DNA from: Propionibacteriaceae bacterium
GTDB lineage: Bacteria; Actinomycetota; Actinomycetes; Propionibacteriales; Propionibacteriaceae
Direction: 5' to 3'
Assembly (NCBI GenBank): GCA_003158895.1
Contig: PMLO01000093.1
Location: 16,269-24,237 of the forward strand
DNA length: 7,969 nucleotides
Below, piece after piece: positions 1-5,546 of the stretch; the first letter of the stretch is position 1, and each line of letters starts with the position of its first letter. A program made the translations under genes and the position numbers. The notes under the pieces were generated by a model. That model saw only the letters and a list, made by a program, of their open reading frames with translations. It made no database searches and was not told the origin of the DNA.

Positions 1-89
1 CAGAGGTCGGGGTGCGCCGCGAGGCCGAGCAGGTGCTTGCCGGTCGCGATGAAGCCGAGGCCGACGATGCCGACCCGAAGTTTCGTCAT
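1..89 (-). CDS. Gfo/Idh/MocA-family oxidoreductase, N-terminal fragment cut by window edge
   Basis: Only the first 29 codons are present; the rest lies beyond position 1. The fragment reads MTKLRVGIVGLGFIATGKH and so on, with the hydrophobic beta strand and GxGxI dinucleotide-binding turn (G10-L-G12-F-I14) that opens NAD(P)-dependent Gfo/Idh/MocA dehydrogenases. The ATG at 87-89 is preceded on the minus strand by AAGGA with an 8-base spacer, a good ribosome binding site. It starts 25 bases after the stop of the upstream isomerase gene, so it is very probably the fourth gene of the same operon. By analogy with the family it would oxidise or reduce a cyclic sugar, polyol or inositol with NAD(P). 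The catalytic half is not visible, so the substrate is unknown. Confidence 0.8.
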   Translation of the reverse strand, partial: MTKLRVGIVGLGFIATGKHLLGLAAHPDL

Positions 90-114
90 GGTTCGTGTCC
101 TTCGGTGTGTGAGG

Positions 115-1065
115 TCAGACGGTTGCGGTGAGGAGCCGGGTCGTGTCGTTGACGAGCGGGCTCAGTGTCTTGTAGGCGATGGTGAGGCCCTCGACGATCT
201 TGTCCGGGGTGCCGCCCCACACCGGATCCTCGTGCTCGACGGACAGGGTGCCTGTGAACCCGACCTCGTCCAGCCGGTCGACGATGCGCGCCCAGTCGAC
301 GGCCCCGCGGCCGGGAACCCGATAGCGCCACCACCCCATGTCCCAGGGGCGATCGCCCTTCTGGACCAGGCCGTAGAAGCCGTACTGGTTGCGGATGTTG
401 TCGAACAGCTCGACGTCCTTCGCCTGCGCATGGACGATGTACTGGGCGAACGGCCTGATCGTCTCGAGGGGGTCGATGCCGATCCACGTCAGGTGAGACG
501 GGTCCCAGTTGATGTACAGGCCGAGCTTCGTCGTCATCCACTCCCACAGCTCCGGGGAGTACGCGATGTTGCCCGGGTAGCCGTCGGGGTGCCAGCCCTC
601 CATCACGCAGTTCTCGATCATGAGCTTGACCCCGTGCTCACCGGCGTAGTCGACGAGCTCCGGGAAGATCCGCTCCGCCTCCGCCATGTTCTCGATGACC
701 GACTTCGTCACGTCCCGGCCGAGGAACGTGCCCACGTACGGGACGTCCAGCGACTGCGCCGCGTCGATGACGCCCTTGAGGTGCGCACGGATCTCGTGGC
801 GGCGGTCGAGGTCGACGATGAGGTTGTTCTCGTAGTAGGCCAGCGACGAGATCTCGAGGCCGGTGCGCTCCAGGAGCGCCAGCGTCTCGTCGCGATCGGC
901 GCCCGACCATGTGGCGATCGGCAGGTGCGCCGACTGGAACGGGCGACCCTCGACCGCGGGCCAGCACGCCACCTCCAGACACTGGTACCCCTGGCCCGAC
1001 GCGTACTCGGCGATCTTGTCGAGCGACCACATCGGCAGCGCTGCTGTGAACATTCCGAGCTTCAT
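115..1065 (-). CDS. Sugar phosphate isomerase/epimerase-like TIM-barrel protein (second of two)
   Basis: This 316-residue protein has the layout of the xylose-isomerase-like TIM-barrel superfamily, which includes IolE, IolI, hydroxypyruvate isomerase and keto-sugar epimerases or lyases. Candidate divalent-metal ligands fall where expected: E151 (MIENC), D188 with nearby H191 (NWDPSH), H212 (VHAQAKD) and E277 (SVEHED). The PGRGAVDW stretch at 251-258 matches the glycine-rich segment before the last barrel strands. There is no signal peptide, so it should be cytosolic. The ATG has a strong site, AGGGGGG, four bases upstream. It lies 68 bases downstream of a Gfo/Idh dehydrogenase and 25 bases upstream of another. 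The family also includes the catalytic subunit of C-glycoside deglycosidases and 3-keto-glycoside lyases that work with Gfo/Idh dehydrogenases. That is possible here, but nothing in the sequence proves it. Confidence 0.85.
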   Translation of the reverse strand: MKLGMFTAALPMWSLDKIAEYASGQGYQCLEVACWPAVEGRPFQSAHLPIATWSGADRDETLALLERTGLEISSLAYYENNLIVDLDRRHEIRAHLKGVIDAAQSLDVPYVGTFLGRDVTKSVIENMAEAERIFPELVDYAGEHGVKLMIENCVMEGWHPDGYPGNIAYSPELWEWMTTKLGLYINWDPSHLTWIGIDPLETIRPFAQYIVHAQAKDVELFDNIRNQYGFYGLVQKGDRPWDMGWWRYRVPGRGAVDWARIVDRLDEVGFTGTLSVEHEDPVWGGTPDKIVEGLTIAYKTLSPLVNDTTRLLTATV

Positions 1066-1086
1066 GTTTCCCCCCTGGGCATACCA

Positions 1087-1115
1087 GTGGCGCCGAGACC
1101 AGGCCTCGGCGCCAC
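1087..1115 (-). terminator. Perfect 11-bp stem-loop between operon halves (attenuator, terminator or mRNA-processing hairpin)
   Basis: GTGGCGCCGAG at 1087-1097 is the exact reverse complement of CTCGGCGCCAC at 1105-1115, leaving a seven-base loop. It sits in the 68-base gap between the Gfo/Idh gene ending at 1134 and the isomerase gene starting at 1065. No run of U follows on the minus strand, so it is not a classical intrinsic terminator. Actinobacterial terminators often lack the U tract, and a 3'-protecting or partial-termination hairpin is equally likely. The stem is seen directly; the function is inferred. Confidence 0.55.
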
Positions 1116-1133
1116 CGATCGATATGTGTGTTG

Positions 1134-2237
1134 TCAGACAGCCTTGAGCGGTGACCAGTCTGCCGGAAGTGGATCGACTTCGGGAGGCGTCGAGGTGAGC
1201 TCGACGGTCTTCCCGGACTCAATGGCCTTCTCGACCGACAGCATGATCTCCAGCACGTGATAGGCCAGGTCGGCATGCGCGCGAGGCCGGACGCCGGCCT
1301 TGACCGAGCGCACCAGGTCGACCAGGCCGATGCCACGGCCCATGCCGGCCGCCTCGACCTCGATCTCCTCGACGACCTTGCCGCCCTTGTGGGTGACGAC
1401 CTTGCCATGGAACATGTTGGGGTCCGGCGCGACGATGACACCCTCGGAGCCCTGGAACTCCAGCATGCCGTGACGGCTGAGACCGGAGTCGAACGTCAGC
1501 AGCACGATCGAAGTCGCCCCCGAGGCGTGCTGCAGCAGCACGCGCACCGTCGTGGGGACCTCGACCTCGAAGTCGGTGCCTGCCTTAGGACCGGACATGA
1601 CCGTACGGACGTCGCGTGCCTTGCCGCCGCCGGCGGTGACGCTAACGACAGGGCCGAGACCGAGCACCAGGGCCGTGAAGTAGTAGGGACCGATGTCGAG
1701 CGTCGGGCCTGCTCCGACCTGGAACAGGAACTCAGGGCTCGGATGCCACAGATCGGGGCCGGGCTGCTGCATGACCGCGAGGCCACCCATCGGCCGGCCG
1801 ATCTCGCCGCCGCGGATCTTGCGCAGCACCGTCTGGAAACCCGGGCCGAACACGGTGTCGGGGGCGCAGCACACGTACACGTCGTGAGCTTTTGCCTCGT
1901 CCAGGATCTGCTTTGCGCCCTCGAGGTTCAGCCCCAGAGGCTTCTCGCTCCACACATGCTTGCCCGCTCGGACCGCCTGCAGGGTGACGTCGATGTGCGC
2001 CTGCGGGTTCGTGATGTTGATCACGTACTCGACGTTGTCGTTGTCGTAGATGATGTCCTGACCATCCGGGCCCGGGGTGCCGTGGGTGGGGATGCCGTAC
2101 TTCTCGGACGCGATCTCGGAGAGCTCGCCGATGAGGTCGGAGACGGACACGATCTCGAGATCGGGATACGTCGCGGTGTTGTCCAGGTACTGCGTCGAGA
2201 TGACTCCTGCCCCGACGACGCCGACTTTCGCTGTCAC
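1134..2237 (-). CDS. Gfo/Idh/MocA-family NAD(P)-dependent dehydrogenase
   Basis: This 367-residue protein has the usual two-domain form. The N-terminal Rossmann domain carries GAGVIS (G9-A-G11). SEKP at 97-100 holds the conserved lysine (K99) of the family active site. The C-terminal alpha/beta domain contains GPTLDIGPYY at 177-186. In many family members that segment reads DxGxH; here the histidine position is a tyrosine (Y185), seen in one branch of the family. The expected reaction is NAD(P)-linked oxidation of a ring hydroxyl of a sugar, inositol or glycoside, or the reverse. It starts with GTG inside the stop codon of the upstream isomerase gene (GTGA, overlap 2234-2237), with AAGGAG five to six bases before, so translation is probably coupled. 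It is the dehydrogenase of the first isomerase/dehydrogenase pair. The substrate is not known. Confidence 0.9.
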   Translation of the reverse strand: MTAKVGVVGAGVISTQYLDNTATYPDLEIVSVSDLIGELSEIASEKYGIPTHGTPGPDGQDIIYDNDNVEYVINITNPQAHIDVTLQAVRAGKHVWSEKPLGLNLEGAKQILDEAKAHDVYVCCAPDTVFGPGFQTVLRKIRGGEIGRPMGGLAVMQQPGPDLWHPSPEFLFQVGAGPTLDIGPYYFTALVLGLGPVVSVTAGGGKARDVRTVMSGPKAGTDFEVEVPTTVRVLLQHASGATSIVLLTFDSGLSRHGMLEFQGSEGVIVAPDPNMFHGKVVTHKGGKVVEEIEVEAAGMGRGIGLVDLVRSVKAGVRPRAHADLAYHVLEIMLSVEKAIESGKTVELTSTPPEVDPLPADWSPLKAV

Positions 2238-2965
2238 TTCTTCTCCTTGAGGTAGTCGATGCTGGCGGCCGACTCGGGGACCGCGTCAGCGGCGGCGTCG
2301 AACTCGAGGACCCAGGCACGGTTCGGGCTCGCCGCCAGGATCGGGGGGATGTCCATCGCGCCGGTACCCAGCACGACATTCGTGACGCCGTGGCCACCCT
2401 CGACAGGGCCGTCCTTGACGTGCAAGTGCGTGATCCGGTCGCCGTACTTCTCGAACAGGCTCAGCGGGTCGACGCCGCCTGCAGCGGCCCAGTACGTGTC
2501 GAGCTCGAGCACGACGCGGGGGTCGAGCAGGGAGACGAAGTAGTCGTACGGGGTCTGGCCGTCGATCGTGGCGCCCAGGAACTCCCAGTCGTGGTTGTGG
2601 TAGCCGATGCTGATGCCTTCCGCGGCGAACGCATCGACCTGAGCATTGAGCGCATCGGTGAAGGTCTTGAGGCTTTCGGCGGACTCGAAGGCGTCGCGCG
2701 GCATCGGGCTCGGCTGGAAGACGGTCGTCACGCCCAGTGTCTTGGCGGCCGCAAGGACCTTCTCGGGGTTCTGGACGATGCCGGCGTGAGCGCTGCCTGC
2801 CTGGAGCCCGGCGGCGGCGAGTGCCTCGGGGAGCCAGTCGAAGTTCTCGATACCGAAAGGCTCCACCTCGTCGACGCCCATCGCGGCGACCGCTGCAAGC
2901 GTGCCGTCGCGGTCGGTTTCAAGGGCCTCGCGGAGTGTGTAGAGCTGGATGCTGATCGTGGGCAT
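2234..2965 (-). CDS. Sugar phosphate isomerase/epimerase-like TIM-barrel protein (first gene of operon)
   Basis: This 243-residue protein is a short xylose-isomerase-like TIM barrel. Features in order are SIQLYTLR at the first strand (5-12), EVEPFG (33-38), SAH with H60, GYHNHDWEF (121-129), LELDTYW with D156, HLHVKD (180-185), a glycine-rich LGTGAMD turn (199-205) and VLEFD with E221. These match the metal-binding and substrate residues expected of IolE/IolI-like dehydratases, epimerases and keto-sugar isomerases or lyases. No signal peptide is visible. The start ATG at 2963-2965 has GGAGG 11 bases upstream, a slightly long spacing. It is the first gene after the operator-promoter region and overlaps the next gene by four bases. 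It shares only the fold with the second isomerase gene, which is about 70 residues longer, so the two probably act on different intermediates. Confidence 0.88.
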   Translation of the reverse strand: MPTISIQLYTLREALETDRDGTLAAVAAMGVDEVEPFGIENFDWLPEALAAAGLQAGSAHAGIVQNPEKVLAAAKTLGVTTVFQPSPMPRDAFESAESLKTFTDALNAQVDAFAAEGISIGYHNHDWEFLGATIDGQTPYDYFVSLLDPRVVLELDTYWAAAGGVDPLSLFEKYGDRITHLHVKDGPVEGGHGVTNVVLGTGAMDIPPILAASPNRAWVLEFDAAADAVPESAASIDYLKEKK

Positions 2966-3003
2966 CGAAAAGAACGCCTCCTCGCGTTGTGGGATCTGAT
3001 CGA

Positions 3004-3031
3004 ACGTTACCGCCGTTCTACTGACTTACAA
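3004..3031 (-). promoter_or_regulatory. Candidate promoter of the isomerase/dehydrogenase operon
   Basis: On the minus strand a TTGTAA -35-like hexamer (3026-3031) is followed after 16 bases by TAACGT (3004-3009), which fits the actinobacterial TANNNT -10. Transcription would start near 2997, giving a leader of about 30 bases that contains the GGAGG site. This is the only gap between the operon and the gene upstream, so a promoter is expected here. The exact boxes are inferred. Confidence 0.45.
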
Positions 3032-3036
3032 GTCAG
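3021..3036. promoter_or_regulatory. Palindromic operator candidate, CTGACTT-AC-AAGTCAG
   Basis: This is a perfect inverted repeat of seven bases per arm around a two-base centre. It overlaps the proposed -35 box of the operon promoter, the normal place for a repressor site. AT-richness inside a very GC-rich region makes it stand out. The size and symmetry would suit a dimeric GntR-, LacI- or TetR-type regulator, but no regulator gene lies in the window, so the family cannot be fixed. Confidence 0.5.
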
Positions 3037-3067
3037 AAAGCAAAGACTTGCCGTACACGGGACGCGG

Positions 3068-3601
3068 CTAGGCGTCGGGCCCCTCCGCGAGCGCCAGCCG
3101 GTGGTCGTTGACGAGCCGGGCCGCATCCAGCGTGGGCACGCGGATGGACATGGCGAAGAAGCGGCGGGTACGTCGCCCGGAGCAGGTCAGCGTGACCAGG
3201 TCGAGCACCTTGGCGGCCTTGGCGTACGTATCGCGCAGCGGCCAGCGCTCCTCGGCGTTGGTGACGAACTCGGGGAAGACGAGCTCGTCACCGTCGATCG
3301 CGAACGCGTAGGGCAGGGTGATCGGGACGCGTCGGTCCTCGGGGACGAGATGGATCCGTCCGAGGGTTCGTACGTTCGCCAGGATCACCACGATGGAGAG
3401 CGCAACGAACGCGATCGAGAACGCCGTCCAGGCGGCGTCACCGCGCAGGGAGAAACCCCACAGGAGCGCCGAGGCGAACCCGAGGACCACGAACCCGAAC
3501 AGCAGCTGGATGACGGATCTGTGCTGGATGGAGCTGCGCCACGCCAGGTGGGGAGGCTGCGGCCAGCCCTTGGCCTCGACGACGAGGGGTTGATCCGCCA
3601 T
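3068..3601 (-). CDS. Small two-helix membrane protein of unknown function
   Basis: I do not recognise a named family in this 177-residue protein. It begins with a cytosolic-looking segment of about 29 residues. Two hydrophobic helices follow at roughly 30-52 and 56-76, joined by a tight charged turn. The soluble C-terminal part of about 100 residues has alternating short strands (RIHLVPEDRRVPITLPYAFAIDG) and a basic patch, GRRTRRF, at 142-148. That two-helices-then-beta layout resembles bacterial PH-like membrane proteins, but this is only a resemblance. The ATG start is supported by TAGCCT six bases upstream, suggesting a leaderless transcript. It is divergent from the GTPase gene, with 97 bases between the two starts, and lies in the same direction as the sugar operon but is separated from it by the operator-promoter region. 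Confidence 0.7.
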   Translation of the reverse strand: MADQPLVVEAKGWPQPPHLAWRSSIQHRSVIQLLFGFVVLGFASALLWGFSLRGDAAWTAFSIAFVALSIVVILANVRTLGRIHLVPEDRRVPITLPYAFAIDGDELVFPEFVTNAEERWPLRDTYAKAAKVLDLVTLTCSGRRTRRFFAMSIRVPTLDAARLVNDHRLALAEGPDA

Positions 3602-3607
3602 GGCTCC

Positions 3608-3613
3608 AGGCTA
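3608..3613 (-). promoter_or_regulatory. -10 element TAGCCT of a likely leaderless transcript
   Basis: TAGCCT on the minus strand ends exactly six bases before the ATG at 3601, so transcription would begin at or next to the A of the start codon. This is the common arrangement of leaderless actinobacterial genes. I see no convincing -35 hexamer 16-18 bases further upstream. Confidence 0.5.
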
Positions 3614-3686
3614 GGGCAGGAGGCGGACCGGGCACATTCGCTCTCATCGAGGTCGTGTTGCGGCCTCATCGGCATTGCCCGATCCG

Positions 3687-3692
3687 TACCCT
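3687..3692 (+). promoter_or_regulatory. -10 element TACCCT of a likely leaderless GTPase transcript
   Basis: TACCCT lies six bases before the GTG at 3699, which puts the transcription start on the start codon. It is the main argument for starting the GTPase at 3699. The GGAGG at 3693-3697 is only one base from that GTG, too close to act as a ribosome binding site. No clear -35 box is visible. Confidence 0.5.
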
Positions 3693-3698
3693 GGAGGC

Positions 3699-4826
3699 GT
3701 GCCCGACTGGTTCACAGAATCCTTCCGCGCCGAGTTCGACCGACAGGCTGCGGCGATCGGCAGGTTCAACCTCGCAGTCTTCGGCAAGACCGGTACGGGG
3801 AAGTCGACGCTGATCAACGCCGTGTTCGGCACCGAGGTGGCCAAGACGGGCATCGGGGAGCCGGTGACGCAGGGCAGCCACCTGTACGTGGATCGCCGAG
3901 GCACTCTCGGGATCTTCGATACCCAGGGCCTCGAGATCGGCCGCGACGACGGCGCGCTCATCAAGGAGCTCAGAGACGTCGTCAAAGGCCTGCGCAAGAA
4001 GCCGCTCTCGGAGCAGATCCACTGCGCCTGGTACTGCGTACGGGGCATGGACCGCCGGTTCGAGGAGTCGGAGGCCAAGATCATCCGCGCGTTGGCCGAG
4101 CTCGACCTCCCGGTACTGCTCGTCCTCACCCAGGTCCCGTACCGCGACAACCAGTTCCATCCCGACGCGGTAGCGCTCGCGCGCCACATCGAGTCGCTCA
4201 AGCTGCCCATCCTGGGCGGGCGTCCGTTCATGACCTACGCAATGAGGGACCCATTCAGTGGTCAGCCGCCATACGGCTTGAGCGATCTCGTCCATGCCAC
4301 CTTTCAGGCAGTTCCCGAAGCCGTACAGTCCGCGCTGGTGGCAGCACAGCGCGTTGACCTCGATGCCAAGGCGCGTTCTGCGCAGGGGTTCATCGGCGCC
4401 ACGGTGACTGCCTCGGCGGCCGCAGCCGCCTCGCCGATCCCGTTCTCGGACGCGGCACTGCTCGTACCGCTCCAGCTCGCGATGATGGCCCGGATCGCCC
4501 AGCTGTACGGGATGGGCGTCGACAAGGCGGGCATCGCGGCTGTCGCGTCGACCGCCATCGCGACGACAGCGGGGCGGGCCAGCTTCACGTCGCTGATCAA
4601 GCTGATCCCCGGCGCCGGGACGATCGCCGGTGGGGCGATCAGCGCCTCGGTCGCTTCCGTGTTCACGTTCGCCATGGGCCAGGCCTGGTTGACGGTCTGC
4701 CAGAAGTCGGCCGGCGGTGCGTTGCCCAGCCTTGGCGGCGTCACGGACTCCAAGGCGCTCCACGACCTGTTCATGAGCGAGTTCAAGCGACGCATTCCCG
4801 GCATTCGGCCCGCGTCCTCGACGTAG
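3699..4826 (+). CDS. DUF697-type P-loop GTPase with hydrophobic C-terminal domain
   Basis: With the GTG start at 3699 the protein has 375 residues; an in-frame TTG at 3675 would add eight. The GTPase domain begins at about residue 22. G1/Walker A is GKTGTGKS (29-36), a threonine-containing switch segment follows (GEPVTQGS, 53-60), and G3 is DTQG (74-77). The G4 position after the hydrophobic strand reads LVLTQVP (141-147) instead of NKxD. The segment IHCAWYCVRGMDRRFEESE (107-125) is typical of Era-like GTPases linked to DUF697. The C-terminal part (about 228-335) is alanine/glycine-rich and hydrophobic, with SPIPFSDAALLVPLQLAMM (245-263) and a KLIPGAGTIAGG segment, matching DUF697. It may insert in or dock on the membrane. 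It probably forms an operon with the TPR gene 18 bases downstream. The cellular role is unknown. Confidence 0.85.
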   Translation: MPDWFTESFRAEFDRQAAAIGRFNLAVFGKTGTGKSTLINAVFGTEVAKTGIGEPVTQGSHLYVDRRGTLGIFDTQGLEIGRDDGALIKELRDVVKGLRKKPLSEQIHCAWYCVRGMDRRFEESEAKIIRALAELDLPVLLVLTQVPYRDNQFHPDAVALARHIESLKLPILGGRPFMTYAMRDPFSGQPPYGLSDLVHATFQAVPEAVQSALVAAQRVDLDAKARSAQGFIGATVTASAAAAASPIPFSDAALLVPLQLAMMARIAQLYGMGVDKAGIAAVASTAIATTAGRASFTSLIKLIPGAGTIAGGAISASVASVFTFAMGQAWLTVCQKSAGGALPSLGGVTDSKALHDLFMSEFKRRIPGIRPASST

Positions 4827-4844
4827 GTCTGAAACACTGCGAAC

Positions 4845-5465
4845 GTGATCCTGGCGCTCGCTGACGGACTGGTCGTCGAGCTCGGCGACCATCCCGAACA
4901 GGACGACACGTCCGCACGGTTGGCGGAGCTGGTCGAGGGATACAACGTGAGGCCTACCAGCGATGTGCTGCGCGCGATCGTCGAGACGCTGTGCTCCCGC
5001 GCCAAACAGCGGATCGAGCCGGACCCGGCAGGTGCGATCAGCGATCTCACGACAGGACTGGAACTCCTCCCGTACATCGACCGTCCCGCACTCGTCGCCA
5101 AGCTGTACGGGCTCCGTGCGTTCGCGAGCGCGGCGATGGGGGACCACCAGGCGGCACTCGTCGACTACGACGCGGCCCTCGAGTGGGCGCCCTCGCACCC
5201 CACGTACCGGAACAACCGCTCGGTCTGTCGCCGCCTGTGCGGCGACCTGCGTGGGGCGTTGGACGACGCCCGTGCGGCGGTCGCCGAGAACTGGCGGTCA
5301 GGGCTGTACTGGCTGACGCTCGCCGAGGCGTACACGGCGCGCGGGGAGGACGCGGACGCCGTCGCGGCCTTGCGGCGAGCGCTGCGTCTCAACCCCTCGC
5401 TCAGCCGTCAAACGTACGATCCCGTGCTCGACCGCGTCCGTCAGCGCGACGACTTCCCCGGCTGA
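4845..5465 (+). CDS. TPR-repeat protein, partner gene of the GTPase
   Basis: This 206-residue protein has three clear tetratricopeptide repeats spaced exactly 34 residues apart, at about 84-117, 118-151 and 152-185. Each carries the G/A pattern of helix A and ends near a proline or charged turn (ALEWAPS, ALRRALRLNPS). A weaker repeat fits at 50-83. The first 45 residues form an acidic non-TPR segment, and the last 20 (YDPVLDRVRQRDDF) resemble the capping helix often following TPRs. No signal peptide or membrane helix is visible, so it should be a cytosolic protein-binding scaffold. The GTG start lies 18 bases after the GTPase stop. No good Shine-Dalgarno sequence precedes it, so coupled translation or a slightly different start is possible. 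The close spacing suggests it acts with the GTPase. Confidence 0.8.
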   Translation: MILALADGLVVELGDHPEQDDTSARLAELVEGYNVRPTSDVLRAIVETLCSRAKQRIEPDPAGAISDLTTGLELLPYIDRPALVAKLYGLRAFASAAMGDHQAALVDYDAALEWAPSHPTYRNNRSVCRRLCGDLRGALDDARAAVAENWRSGLYWLTLAEAYTARGEDADAVAALRRALRLNPSLSRQTYDPVLDRVRQRDDFPG

Positions 5466-5509
5466 TCCGGGTTTTCGCTGCTCAAACGACGGGTTCGGGC
5501 CGGATTCAG
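5462..5509. terminator. Possible bidirectional terminator between converging genes
   Basis: CTGATCCGG at 5462-5470 can pair with CCGGATTCAG at 5500-5509 with one bulged T, enclosing a 29-base loop that itself contains a short GTTT/AAAC pairing. It spans the stop of the TPR gene and sits between two converging genes, where a terminator is expected. The long loop and missing T tract make it weak. Confidence 0.3.
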
Positions 5510-5546
5510 GGCGTTTCCTGCATCTGGGCGGCGAGAACCGCGATGG

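Noticed and set aside
37..1260. 407-codon open frame on the plus strand
   Set aside because: It is the complement of the second isomerase gene, which has metal-ligand motifs and a strong ribosome binding site. No plus-strand start signal or domain is visible.
3061..3076. GACGC/GCGTC inverted repeat over the stop codon of the membrane protein gene
   Set aside because: Only five base pairs around a six-base loop with no T tract; in DNA of this GC content such repeats are common by chance.
3675..3698. TTG start eight codons upstream for the GTPase
   Set aside because: TTG is a rarer start, no ribosome binding site precedes it, and the TACCCT -10 element would then lie inside the coding region. 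GTG at 3699 fits the leaderless pattern shared with the other genes.
2390..4357. 655-codon open frame on the plus strand
   Set aside because: It runs antisense to the isomerase and the membrane protein and then out of frame through the GTPase. Its translation is rich in Arg, Gly, Asp and Val with no domain pattern, as expected for a shadow frame in high-GC DNA.
3666..5198. 510-codon open frame on the minus strand
   Set aside because: It is antisense to the GTPase and TPR genes, both of which have clear motifs on the plus strand. The translation is Arg/Asp/Glu-rich without recognisable domains.
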